From: Pseudomonadota bacterium
Lineage (GTDB): Bacteria; Bdellovibrionota_B; Oligoflexia; Oligoflexales; CAIYRB01
Assembly: GCA_026390435.1 (NCBI GenBank)
Contig: JAPLFY010000098.1
Location: 1-51,817 of the forward strand
Direction: 5' to 3'
Length of the DNA stretch: 51,817 nt
Shown: positions 1 through 8,286 of the stretch, in pieces
Layout of the letters: every line of letters begins with the position of its first letter
Position numbering within the stretch: the first letter of the stretch is position 1
Made by a program: the position numbers and the translations under genes
Notes under the pieces: model-generated
Seen by the model: the letters and a program-made list of their open reading frames with translations, nothing else
Database searches by the model: none
What the model was told of the DNA's origin: nothing

Positions 1-253
1 GTGAATTCATATTCTGGTCCAAGGCTATCTCCCGTGAAGGCGACGTTTGATAAAATGAGCTTGGTCCGCCTTGGGATAGTCGTCATGTCGCTTTGCCTCA
101 CTTAGCCCCGATTAGTCGAACATTCGGGAGGATCACTTGTAGGGTTCTTCATGCAGAACGTCATCGAGAAACATCTGCACGTATTCAATAAGTTCGATCG
201 TTTCCGACTTAATTGCGCGTTAAAGAAGTGCTCGACGTCATCGTCGAACTCGC

Positions 254-338
254 AGCTCTCATTTTGAGAGCTAAATATATGGTAACATCTCTCGATTTTA
301 GAGATAATTAACCTAAAACATCTCTCGTTTTTAGACAT
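254..338. promoter_or_regulatory. Three evenly spaced inverted repeats, probable operator array
   Basis: Three imperfect copies of a palindromic element lie upstream of the ATPase gene at 432. Copy 1 (254-272) has perfect 8-bp arms AGCTCTCA/TGAGAGCT around TTT. Copy 2 (287-305) has arms ATCTCT/AGAGAT. Copy 3 (320-338) has arms ATCTCT/AGACAT. Their centres, near 263, 296 and 329, are exactly 33 bp apart, about three helical turns. The array ends about 95 bp before the ATPase start, which suits an operator or other protein-binding array. A 78-codon minus-strand frame (102-338) crosses it and therefore encodes an 11-residue repeat (SKNERC, SKIERC, SQNESC), but has no other sign of being a gene. 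I see nothing else definite in 1-431. Confidence 0.5.
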
Positions 339-431
339 GCCGGGTTGACAACACCCCTCTAAAATAGATAGAGTCTATTGTGCCAGCCTAAACTTATGAC
401 AATTATTGTAGATGGTTAGATCGAGAGTCCT

Positions 432-1865
432 ATGCGAAGAAAAGTAGATCCTGTCCTCGAGCGATGGGCGCAGGAGCCAGATCAGCAGCGAAAGCCTCTC
501 CTCATTAGGGGCGTACGCCAATGTGGAAAATCCTATGCCGTCACAAAATTTCTCGCGAAAGAATTTCCCAGCAATTCTTACGTCATCAATTTTGAAGCGA
601 ACACTGATTTTGTCGACCTATTTGAAAAATCCCACAGCTTACAGAACCTTTTAGTTTCGCTGTCTGGGTACCTGCAGGTTGACTTTGTCAATCAAAAGAA
701 ATTTGCCATTTTTTTAGATGAAATTCAAAAAAGTCCGCGAGCCCTGCACTATTTAAGATTCTTTAAAGAAGAAACACCCCACATTCACCTCGTTGCTGCG
801 GGCAGCTACCTTGAGTACAGCTTAAAGGATGTCAGCACTGCTGTTGGAAGGACAACGTCCTATTTTATGGGGCCCATGGATTTCGAAGAGTTCCTTTGGG
901 CAAAGCAAATGGACTACGCGGTAACGAATCACCTTGCGCCGTTCGGTGAAATAACTGCCAACACGAACTACGCAAAGTTCATTAAAAATTACGCACCAAA
1001 AATCTCACAGACCTTGCATCAACGGATGATGGACGAGGTTTACGCCTATGAATGGGTTGGCGGCATGCCTGCTGCGGTTAATAGGCATTTAAACACTCCT
1101 GTTTTGGCTGAGGTGAGACGAGAACAAAATGATTTGATTGAGGGCTTTAGAGATGATTTTGCAAAATACGCAAACCTGGGCACAATCGGCTCAAGGGATT
1201 TAACAAATATAAACTTTATCTTTTCGAACATCGTACAGATTGCTCAGAAAGTAAAATATTCTACTATAAACCGGGATGACCGAGGATCTAATGTCCAAAG
1301 GGCAATAAGTCTATTGACCGATATTAGGCTCTTCTATCTGATATCTTCGACGTCAGCAGTAACACCACCGCTATCATCTGGCGCAGACGCCACTGATAGA
1401 AAGCTTTTTGTTTGCGACGTCGGTCTATTTAACGCCTTTTTGAATACCACTCTGCCACGTACGATTAATAGTGACATTCACTACAGCCACTCGGGACTGT
1501 TGGCCGAGCTATTCGTGATATTAGGTCTCATATCGCGCGTGGATCCCTGGCGTAGGGATCATGATGTTCATTTTTGGCGTAGATCTCATTCTGGAGGCGC
1601 TGAAATTGACGCACTGGTTGTAATCGGTGACACATTGTGTCCAATTGAAGTAAAAAGAAACAGAATGCGGACCTGCAAAAGCCTTCTATCCTACCTCGAA
1701 AAAGTTGACGCCGCAAAAAGTGGCGGGCAGTTTAGCGGCATGCAGGTACTGCCGATTGTCGTGCAAGGTGAGGCTAGAACGGCTGATTCTGTTGTTGAAA
1801 TGGCCGGCCCAGATAGCAGGATTTGCTTTGTGCCACCCTACCTGACGCCATTTCTTCGAGTATAA
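432..1865 (+). CDS. AAA-family ATPase with C-terminal DUF4143 nuclease-like domain
   Basis: This 477-residue protein has the standard layout of the AAA_14/DUF4143 family. A Walker A loop lies at about residues 27-34 (GVRQCGKS), Walker B at 91-97 (FAIFLDE), and an AAGS segment follows at the sensor-like position. The C-terminal part holds a PD-(D/E)xK-like set: E391 and D393 in EIDAL, then E406 and K408 in IEVK. Proteins of this family are widespread, often in multiple copies, and their cellular role is poorly known; ATP binding is well supported, nuclease activity is only suggested by the fold. The gene stands alone behind the triple inverted-repeat array, within an area of transposase debris. 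The ribosome-binding site is weak (GAGAG about 5 bases before ATG). It appears full length and intact. Confidence 0.88.
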   Translation: MRRKVDPVLERWAQEPDQQRKPLLIRGVRQCGKSYAVTKFLAKEFPSNSYVINFEANTDFVDLFEKSHSLQNLLVSLSGYLQVDFVNQKKFAIFLDEIQKSPRALHYLRFFKEETPHIHLVAAGSYLEYSLKDVSTAVGRTTSYFMGPMDFEEFLWAKQMDYAVTNHLAPFGEITANTNYAKFIKNYAPKISQTLHQRMMDEVYAYEWVGGMPAAVNRHLNTPVLAEVRREQNDLIEGFRDDFAKYANLGTIGSRDLTNINFIFSNIVQIAQKVKYSTINRDDRGSNVQRAISLLTDIRLFYLISSTSAVTPPLSSGADATDRKLFVCDVGLFNAFLNTTLPRTINSDIHYSHSGLLAELFVILGLISRVDPWRRDHDVHFWRRSHSGGAEIDALVVIGDTLCPIEVKRNRMRTCKSLLSYLEKVDAAKSGGQFSGMQVLPIVVQGEARTADSVVEMAGPDSRICFVPPYLTPFLRV

Positions 1866-1967
1866 GAGACAAGTGCGCTTTTCCCTTTCGGTTCGACCAT
1901 GTATGGGCACGGACCTAGTCTTCAATAATTATGGTGCTACGGCCTAGTGACCTAGTGACCGCAATTA

Positions 1968-1987
1968 GCCGCCGCCTAAGCGGCGGC
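1968..1987. repeat. GC-rich perfect hairpin beside the IS66 remnant
   Basis: Arms GCCGCCGC and GCGGCGGC surround the loop CTAA. It lies about 35 bp beyond the stop of the IS66 transposase fragment and next to a short tandem duplication of CTAGTGAC (about 1944-1960). It may be part of the old insertion-sequence end or a transcription terminator without a T-run. Confidence 0.4.
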
Positions 1988-2020
1988 GATGTAGCCACGG
2001 CAGTGTTCAGCAATAGTTTA

Positions 2021-2236
2021 CTATTGAAGAGCATCGGATGGCTTGGATTGCTGCGCCAGGAGTCGCTCTTTGTAGGCCCAAGGAAAATGTTTTTCGGGAT
2101 GCTTCGCCAGATCGACGTGGTTGGCAAGGCAGTCGGTGAGCCACGCGACAGGCTCGACTCCGTTGGCATGGGCGGTGGCCACAAACGACATGGCTTGGTC
2201 GCCGACTTGAGCACCATTTTCGGTATGATAATTGAA
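2021..2236 (-). pseudogene. IS66-family transposase (TnpC) C-terminal fragment
   Basis: Reading the minus strand from about 2236 to the TAG at 2021-2023 gives roughly 70 codons. They contain YHTENGAQVGDQAMSF, ANGVEPVAWLTDCL and HFPWAYKERL. This is the characteristic end of IS66-type TnpC transposases: a TE.GA..GD segment, then ANGV.P..YL, then a final PW.Y. Upstream of the fragment the frame is closed by stop codons within a few residues, so no catalytic DDE core survives. It is an immobile remnant. Longer open frames on both strands over the same bases (for example 1931-2380 plus) are shadows. The rest of the gap between 1866 and 2436 shows no other recognisable gene. Confidence 0.7.
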
Positions 2237-2436
2237 GAGTCAGAAAACTTCGATACACTAAAGTCCGCTCTTCGCGAGTCGTTACAGAGGCGAGGTTTGG
2301 CAACAGAATTTTATCTAGAATGTTGTCTGATTTCGTCGACGTTGACCCAGGCGCAGGGAGACTGTCCAGTAAAGGGTTGAAACGCTATAGCTGAGCCTTG
2401 CTCGATGTTCTTGCCCAGCTGCTGGGACTAGGGTCC

Positions 2437-3642
2437 TCAGTAGAGAAAACCAAACATCCAAAGCGGTAACGTCCGGCCACTCGGCCATTCGACTCCATCT
2501 TTAACGACAAATGCCCGGGACTCATGCGGGAGTTGTTTAGCTGTCTTATTTGGACCACCAATTTCAAAGACGTGATCGCCAACACGAAAGTCGCCATCCT
2601 TGGCCACGGCAATGTCTTTAGGGCTAAAATTTCCGACAAAAAAAGACTCGCGAGCGGCTCCGCGGAATTCACTGGCGATACGAGCATCAACCGCGATGTT
2701 TAATATGTTTGGGTTGCTGACACAGATCTTGTCGGGACGGTTGAGAATGTGCCCGGCTTTGGTTTTGTCAGCGAATAGGGTGCGTATAAGCCCTGCGCTT
2801 TCGAGATAGAAGATGTATTTGTAAATGGTATCCCGAGTGGCGCCAAGTTCACGCGCAAGGGCATTGATATTGGGTGTCATTGGTTTGGACGAAGCGATAT
2901 GAGCGAATAAACGCTTGAGCTTTGCTACACTCGTCGCATCGAGCGACATCACCAGCGCAATGTCTTGGCTGATCACCGTTTCAATCGTTTGTTCTAAGCG
3001 ACTCAGGTAGCTAGTGGGAGCATCTAAGAAATATGGGTAGTAACCTCTTGTTAGATAGTCTTCAAATTCCCGCAATACTGTAGTGTTTCTTTCTGCAAGA
3101 GATTGCACAATGCTCGTTGCCAGAGTCGAAGCCTGCTCAACTAGCTCAGGCACGCTGACGACCCCTCGACTCAGCGCCCATTTAAAGCCGAGGTACTCAC
3201 GGAAACTAAGGGGGCGCAATTCATATACGGCCCGGCGGCGCTGCAGGTCACTGGTGCTACCTCGGCCTGAGGCCGTCGTATCACTGCCCTCCGTAAGGTG
3301 TAGGCTCGAGCTGCCAGAAATCAGTATTTGCTTCGATTTAAAAGCGTCGAGAATGTTTTTGAGTTCCTGCTTCCAGGCCGGATAACGGTGCACCTCATCA
3401 ATGATCAGGCACGCGCCGGCAGTCTCGGCAAAAAATCGGTCGGCAACATGATAGAGGCCTCTGTCGACTAACTGAAAAAAGTCGCCTGAAAGGTAGAGAA
3501 ACTTGCCTGCTAGGCCATATCGCTCGACCGCATGTTGAACAAGTAGAGTGGACTTACCAACACCTCTTTGGCCGATCAGCATGATGGCGGACTCGGTCCA
3601 GTCGATCTGATCTGCAAGGTAGCGGCGCCGCATTGCTGGCAC
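2437..3642 (-). CDS. AAA-family ATPase (AAA_14/DUF4143 type), second copy
   Basis: The product is about 401 residues. Walker A lies at residues 24-32 (GQRGVGKST), Walker B at 79-83 (LIIDE), and an ISGSSS segment follows. A helical middle region leads to the C-terminal motif region FEIGGPNKTAKQ, typical of the variant of this family ending in FE(I/V)GG.NK. It is a different subfamily from the ATPase at 432, with little motif similarity outside the nucleotide-binding core. The open frame begins at GTG 3642; ATG 3633 is an alternative, and neither has a clear ribosome-binding site. The first 67 bases overlap, in another frame, the 3' end of the truncated IS91-type transposase at 3576-4556, so the present start was probably created by a rearrangement. 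The core appears intact. Confidence 0.82.
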   Translation of the reverse strand: MPAMRRRYLADQIDWTESAIMLIGQRGVGKSTLLVQHAVERYGLAGKFLYLSGDFFQLVDRGLYHVADRFFAETAGACLIIDEVHRYPAWKQELKNILDAFKSKQILISGSSSLHLTEGSDTTASGRGSTSDLQRRRAVYELRPLSFREYLGFKWALSRGVVSVPELVEQASTLATSIVQSLAERNTTVLREFEDYLTRGYYPYFLDAPTSYLSRLEQTIETVISQDIALVMSLDATSVAKLKRLFAHIASSKPMTPNINALARELGATRDTIYKYIFYLESAGLIRTLFADKTKAGHILNRPDKICVSNPNILNIAVDARIASEFRGAARESFFVGNFSPKDIAVAKDGDFRVGDHVFEIGGPNKTAKQLPHESRAFVVKDGVEWPSGRTLPLWMFGFLY

Positions 3643-4556
3643 TTGGTTACGTCGATCTTAAACACCTGGGCCAGCATCTTAGACCACTTATAGTTTTTGA
3701 ACTTACCCGCTTTCTCTGCCTCCTCTGTGTCACTGGCAAACTGAAATCCTTTTTTGATGTCGGGCCTGAGTGTGATGTCTTTTCGGTAAGGCGAATTGGG
3801 TGCAAATACCCCAGACCAGCGCACGAGATGACTGCGTGGCGGTGGTATAAGCGCCACGAGTTTCTCTATAAACTCGGAGGGTGTGAAGACGAGATGCGTG
3901 GTGCCGTTTGCCCACGGTGTTTTGAGCGCTAGCTTGACATCGCCATTGGCGAGGATCTCAAGGCGCTCGTTTGATAAGGGTCCTCTGGCAATATATTCGA
4001 TAAGTTTATAGAGCCTGTCTCTGGCATGGGTATTTATCGCAGTATTCGCGTGTAGACTAAAGCCGTTTACCGAGAAACATCTCTTGCCTTTAGCCAGTGG
4101 CACTTCACCCTCATAGCCGAAGCCGCCGCCTATTTTTCGGACGTAATTGCCGGTATTTGGTCCAAATGCGATCTTGCCGCTAATCGACGCTGCTAATGCC
4201 GCAGTAAGTGACTCGTGATCTTGAAAGAGTGGGTCGAGTACGGGATGGAGGACTATATCGCCGTCCTTATCCAAGTAGCCACGTCTGATGCACAGACTTT
4301 GGACGCAGGTAGCAATGCCTTCTACAAGACTTGCGACGTCGTCATCAGTGATCGCTTCTATATTTCTAAATCTCGCAATGTCACCGTATCGCCAGTAACG
4401 CAGAGGGATGGGGAACGACACCACAAACTGCCGGTAAGGCACAAGCGGCAGTACATTTTGCGTCAGATGAGTGGCTGCCTCGGCCATTCTTTTGGCGCAG
4501 CATGAGGGGCTTGGGTTGAATCGTGCTTTACGCCTGCAACGCGTGAACTCATCCAT
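3576..4556 (-). pseudogene. IS91-family (Y2, rolling-circle) transposase, truncated at both ends
   Basis: The frame matches the putative-transposase Y2 family (PF04986 type). An incomplete N-terminal zinc-binding segment ends in SCCAKRMAEAATHL, followed by RQFVVSFPIPLRY, GFSLHANTAI, LYKLIEYIARGPL, LKTPWANGTTHLVF and WSGVFAPNSPYR, then a final Cys pair in FKIDVTKCQQCG. These are the successive landmarks of IS91/IS801-like transposases. The N-terminal Cys cluster is disrupted and shortened. At the 3' end the frame stops just after CQQCG and runs into the ATPase gene, so the usual tail and the origin-type end are missing. The element is therefore probably immobile. The middle is long and uninterrupted, which suggests fairly recent decay. 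No second end or target duplication was found. Confidence 0.75.
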
Positions 4557-4803
4557 TTGCGTGCTAATCCATTATTGGGCCTTAAGCTTCAGCGGGGTGA
4601 TTATCTTTTTTGTCGACCAGCTGCAGGGTCCACCTGTGCATTTTCTGAGTTCCAATGGCGGTACCGATAGCGGGCGACGGGCGACGTGAACCGGGTACAT
4701 AGGAACCTCTGGCCCATCACCGGAGTTTTGGGTGCGGTCGCTGGCTGTTCATCGCTCCTTGCCATCGCTTTAAAAAGCTGCATCACAATAAATTTAAAAA
4801 TTT

Positions 4804-5034
4804 TCACGATGATAGTGACTTCATAACCAGTTTGCGCACGGCGATGATCGCTGCCGCGCTGGCGATGGCTTGCCATGACGAATCCTGCGACAGTGTGAGG
4901 AGACCAGCTGCCGTGAAAAGTTCGAGAGACATGGGCGCAGAGCGTTTAATGCCGAGACCGCGCAGGATCCCCAAGGCGCCGACAATCAGTCCGCCGATCG
5001 CCGGAAATAGTGCTAGGCCAGCGTTAAAAATCAC
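4804..5034 (-). CDS. Small membrane protein coupled to DUF1622 protein
   Basis: A 76-residue hydrophobic protein with two likely membrane segments: a Gly-rich one at about residues 5-28 (ALFPAIGGLIVGALGILRG) and one at about 55-70. It starts at GTG 5034, which overlaps the TGA of the upstream DUF1622 gene in a four-base GTGA junction, so translation is probably coupled. No family is recognised. Its position argues for a joint role with the DUF1622 partner in the membrane; the function of neither is known. About 250 bases follow it before the transposase remnant, in which I see nothing. Confidence 0.6.
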   Translation of the reverse strand: MIFNAGLALFPAIGGLIVGALGILRGLGIKRSAPMSLELFTAAGLLTLSQDSSWQAIASAAAIIAVRKLVMKSLSS

Positions 5035-5393
5035 GATACTGGCGCCTTTTCGTCAGCGACTTCTTTGCGTTCGGCCGCAATTTCGCGGCCAAGGAAGTAG
5101 TTCAGCGCGGTTCTTATGGCGGCAACGGCGGCAAGTTTGCCGATTTCGTCGAATGATGGGGCCACTGCTGTTCGCAATAAATCAGAGGCTAACTGGAACT
5201 CGAGTCCTAGCGCTAAAAATCGGCCTAAATCAAGCCTTACGGTGGTAAAGCTTCCAGCCGTGCGCTGGCGAATCAGGCCCGCGACGAATTTCAGGAAACC
5301 AATTGCGGCGCCAGAAAATATAACCAGGGCTGCTGCAGCCTCGACCAGACGGACCAGGAAGAATACGGCATCGTGCAACCAGAGTTCGCTCAT
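5031..5393 (-). CDS. DUF1622 family membrane protein
   Basis: This 120-residue protein matches the DUF1622 family closely in order and wording: a first membrane segment at about residues 17-40, then a stretch with VRLDLGRFLALGLEFQLASD, a short helix ending in LRTAVAPSFDEIGKLAAVAAIRT, and the closing LNYFLGREI. The family is a small two- or three-helix inner-membrane protein with no assigned biochemical role. The start at 5393 has AGGACG about 6 bases upstream. The gene forms a two-gene unit with the hydrophobic protein at 4804-5034. It reads as intact despite lying in a region of decayed genes. Confidence 0.8.
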   Translation of the reverse strand: MSELWLHDAVFFLVRLVEAAAALVIFSGAAIGFLKFVAGLIRQRTAGSFTTVRLDLGRFLALGLEFQLASDLLRTAVAPSFDEIGKLAAVAAIRTALNYFLGREIAAERKEVADEKAPVS

Positions 5394-5490
5394 AACTACG
5401 TCCTGAAAGTGTTAAATGCCGGGGTCACACCCGCGGCCTCGTCCATTTGTCTCGATTTATCCTGCCCTGATATGATTTCTAATGAAACAA

Positions 5491-6357
5491 TCATTTACTC
5501 AAGGACTGAAGGTTGACTCTAGTGAATGCGTGAGTCTTCCCAGTTGCAGTGGTGATGATCAGTTGGCCATCCTTCAGGATATAGGCCGTCCAATGATCAG
5601 TATCAAATGGATACGATGATAGTGGTGTTTGTTTATTTTTTTTACCGTCGATCGTCCCACAAGCCGCTGTACTAATGGCGAAACTGGAGTCTTCATTTTG
5701 TAAGATTGTCCCTGCGGCTGCGAAGAAAAACTCCATACCAATGAAACTGTTGCAACCGTCGCTATCGGGACCTGATATAGTTCTTTCTGCGATAGCAAAA
5801 TACCCACTTGCGTTAGGCTGACTCCACTCCGTCCCGACTAAACTTGGGACTGTCTTTTCGGTCACAGACCGCTTAACTTCAATCGTTAACTCGCAACCAG
5901 TTTTATTAGCATTCCCTGTCACCGAAACGTTAAGAATGGTCTGCTCGCCATCCTGGATCTTAAAGCTCCGGGACATGCGGCTCGCCAAGATTTTATCTGA
6001 GTCATCCAATATTTTTACAGTTGCAGTGTATGTCCGGCTGCGCAGATTCGGAAATATGAGAGTTTTATCCTTGGAATATTCTTCTGATTGCACAACAGAA
6101 TCAGGTTCGTATTGGGGATCTGAGCTCACAACGTTGATCTTTACCCTTTTTTTAGTCTCACCGAGGCATGACTGACCGGCAACCTCGAATCTAGCCTAGT
6201 TGCCCAGTGACGGGTGATCTGCATTAGGATTGGACTGCTCGTTGTTTTTATTTTCCAATTGGTTCTTTGTATTTGAAACCTTCCCGCAGGCGCATAGGAA
6301 TAAGGCCAGGATCAATGATGAGCAGTAGTAATTAAAAGAAGTCGGCACCCTGTTCAT
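5491..6357 (-). pseudogene. META/HslJ-like lipoprotein gene split by an in-frame amber codon
   Basis: The frame starts at ATG 6357, placed by the strong site GGAGGAG 4 bases upstream. It begins with a lipoprotein signal (MNRVPTS, a hydrophobic run, lipobox LFLC-AC) and an Asn/Gln-rich linker. A TAG stop at 6196-6198 then interrupts it. The same frame is open immediately after the stop for the remaining 235 codons to 5491; I checked that the two halves are in phase. The downstream part has a beta-rich region with ..VKILDD.. and then a segment like the META/HslJ fold (GTEWSQ, then GCNSFIG). Read through, the product would be about 287 residues. It is either a very young pseudogene, a read-through case or a base-calling error. 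The domain assignment is tentative. Confidence 0.6.
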
Positions 6358-6513
6358 GTCTCCTCCGCCGTCGAAGTTATTGCGCGCAAATGTCACGCAA
6401 ATTCCCAGTCTCCTTAGGCATTTTCGATCATCGGCTGTTTGTACAAAAAACTTTAAAGAAAAATCTCATTATGGCGGCATTACTTCAGGCAACTATCCAA
6501 ATATGTTGGGTAG

Positions 6514-6678
6514 ATTACTCGCCTAAAGAACCAAACAATTTTGGTCGAAACGTCAGAAGGGACGATATCGCTCGATAATTCACGGGACGATATCGCTAAA
6601 AATTTTCACGACCTGTTGGCACTAGATTTGCCGCCGAATGGCCCTAAACAGGCAGCTATCGAAGTCATTCCGCTTTAA
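6514..6678 (+). other. 54-codon open frame, possible decayed gene tail
   Basis: Between the lipoprotein pseudogene and the Fur box, one frame runs from just after a TAG at 6511 to TAA at 6676-6678. It has ordinary-looking composition (ILVETSEGTISLDNSRDDI, then LLALDLPPNGPKQAAIEVIP). It has no start codon with a ribosome-binding site and no recognised family; the ending on LPP and a short hydrophobic tail recalls the ends of some transposases, but that is weak. It is followed by a strong terminator-like hairpin, as expected for a real gene end. Confidence 0.25.
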
Positions 6679-6756
6679 AATCTACGGCAAAGCGTATAAC
6701 GCAGTGTTTTCGGTGAGTTGCTGCGAGTGCCTGACCCCATCAGACTCAATTCCGAG

Positions 6757-6784
6757 CCCCGCTGCCGCGCGGCAGCGGGGTTTC
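6757..6784 (+). terminator. Perfect GC-rich palindrome, probable terminator
   Basis: A perfect 24-bp palindrome (6757-6780) with ten-base arms CCCCGCTGCC/GGCAGCGGGG around GCGC is followed by TTTC. The T-run is short. It separates the decayed region from the Fur-box promoter and may insulate the haem-protein gene. Confidence 0.5.
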
Positions 6785-6808
6785 AAGACCAAGTTAAAAA
6801 AATCGTAT

Positions 6809-6823
6809 TGAGAATCATTTTCA
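6809..6823. promoter_or_regulatory. Fur box upstream of the haem-protein gene
   Basis: TGAGAATCATTTTCA matches the 7-1-7 Fur consensus TGATAATnATTATCA at all but two specified positions and is nearly symmetric. It lies 33 bases before the start at 6857, right where a promoter would be, so iron-dependent repression is likely. Fur itself is not in the window. Confidence 0.65.
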
Positions 6824-6856
6824 TTTGCTAGGCTCTTCGAATCAGGAGGACCCCCC

Positions 6857-8101
6857 ATGTTACTGGCTTGCCGTAGCTGTCTATCGCAGATGCTTGTTCA
6901 CCACCGGATTCTCATTAGCTCAGTATTTACCGGAGCTTTCGCCATTTGCGGGGTAGTCCAGGCGGCGCCTGCGAGTGTGGGTCCCGTACGCGCGAAGGAC
7001 CTCGCTGTGGTTTTGCCAGCGGGCGGCAGTCAACGAGTAGCTGCTGAGGACGCCATCTTTCCGGCAGCTTGGTGGGAGCAGATCCATGCGGCCTTTGCTA
7101 AAACCAGCGTTGGCGATGCTGTGGAGCGGGAGAGCCCTCTAGCTAATTGGCGTCTGGTGGCGATGCGCCTTGCACCATGTCAGCCACTGCTGCCTTATCT
7201 CAGTGAACGCAATGACGTGCTATGTCAGCCGGAGCTACGTTTAGTATGGCAACCGGTGGAGCAGCGTTACCGCCGGGACCGTTGGGTATCTTATGCTGAC
7301 GACCGAGCTGTGCATGTCTTGTACCGATTTAATGGCGAGCGTGAGCTAGGAGTAGAGCGCGCAAAGATTTGGCAGGACTTACTTCGCCGCGCGGAATCTT
7401 TGAGTATCACTGAGACCGAAACATATAAAAAGTTGACCCGCACTTTGGTTAAGTCGATCACGGCAGAACTTCAAGATCTGCGCAGCGTGTCACCAGCCAA
7501 AGAATATGACGGAGTGGGTGAGCGACCTGAGTTTGGGAATCAAAGTAGCGCGACTCGTTTTATGGCCAGCCTACACAGCTTTCTTGCGAAACACGCGCGT
7601 CCTGAACTGTTAACGCAGTTGACGGCATTTTCTCTACCAGAGGGTAGGGAGCCACCGATGATTGATGAGTGGGTGTTTGTTGCTTTCGAACCGACGCATT
7701 CAGGCCAAGGCCAAGGCCAAGAAATTCAGCCCCAGTCGTTGACGGTGCGGTCGCGGCGCGATGGCCGAATTCTCGTCGAATACGGAGTTAAGGCGCGTGC
7801 ATCGGTCAGGCGAGATGATGAAGTGTTACAAGACCTGTTTGACCATGCAACTGGCGAAAATAAGTCTGAACTCGACGAAGCTGTGATCTGGACCTTTGGC
7901 GATCGTAAGACCAAAGGTGCGCGAATCGCTGATCCACGGCAGACTCATGTGGCTCACACTAGCTGTGTGTCTTGTCACAAACTAGGCAAGCTTACGTTTG
8001 ATCTACATAACCTGAGTTACTTCGAGGATCGCGGCGTCAGCATATCTCCACGTGTCGAGATGGATGTCAAAAAAGAGCTTGCTTGGATTGCTGCTGATTG
8101 A
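6857..8101 (+). CDS. Secreted single-haem c-type protein, Fur-regulated candidate
   Basis: The 414-residue product starts at ATG 6857 behind a strong AGGAGG. The N-terminus is a signal peptide (hydrophobic core at about residues 18-35, cleavage probably after VQAA). A single haem-attachment motif CVSCH lies at residues 370-374, very near the C-terminus; Met402 is a possible second ligand. The preceding 330 residues are not a cytochrome fold I recognise and contain paired Cys in MRLAPCQPLL and DVLCQPEL. Family knowledge: CxxCH proteins acquire haem in the periplasm via the Ccm system. The Fur box directly upstream suggests the gene is expressed when iron is scarce, which is unusual for a haem protein. 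It could be a sensor or uptake component rather than an electron carrier. The function is unknown. Confidence 0.75.
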   Translation: MLLACRSCLSQMLVHHRILISSVFTGAFAICGVVQAAPASVGPVRAKDLAVVLPAGGSQRVAAEDAIFPAAWWEQIHAAFAKTSVGDAVERESPLANWRLVAMRLAPCQPLLPYLSERNDVLCQPELRLVWQPVEQRYRRDRWVSYADDRAVHVLYRFNGERELGVERAKIWQDLLRRAESLSITETETYKKLTRTLVKSITAELQDLRSVSPAKEYDGVGERPEFGNQSSATRFMASLHSFLAKHARPELLTQLTAFSLPEGREPPMIDEWVFVAFEPTHSGQGQGQEIQPQSLTVRSRRDGRILVEYGVKARASVRRDDEVLQDLFDHATGENKSELDEAVIWTFGDRKTKGARIADPRQTHVAHTSCVSCHKLGKLTFDLHNLSYFEDRGVSISPRVEMDVKKELAWIAAD

Positions 8102-8286
8102 TTTTAGCAAGTCGATAAAATCACAGATATTTTAATATAATTTTCGAATTAATTTATAACTCGCCCCATGCCGGAATTATGCATTTGAATGACATGCATG
8201 ATTCCCCCGTGAGATGATAGAGTTCAGCCAATTCCCGCCCAATTATTCCCCCATTTATTCTTAAGCCCCTGGCCGAGGAGACAATT

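Noticed and set aside
102-338. 78-codon minus-strand ORF with an 11-residue repeat
   Set aside because: The repeat follows directly from the 33-bp inverted-repeat array, and there is no ribosome-binding site or family match.
254-338. CRISPR-like array
   Set aside because: Only three short, diverged copies with palindromic arms and 14-bp gaps; no spacers of usual length and no cas genes.
1931-2380. 149-codon plus-strand ORF
   Set aside because: It lies opposite the IS66 transposase fragment, has a poor start and unusual composition; it is a shadow.
6400-6860. tRNA or small RNA gene
   Set aside because: No cloverleaf or T-loop sequence could be built; only a hairpin and Fur box were found.
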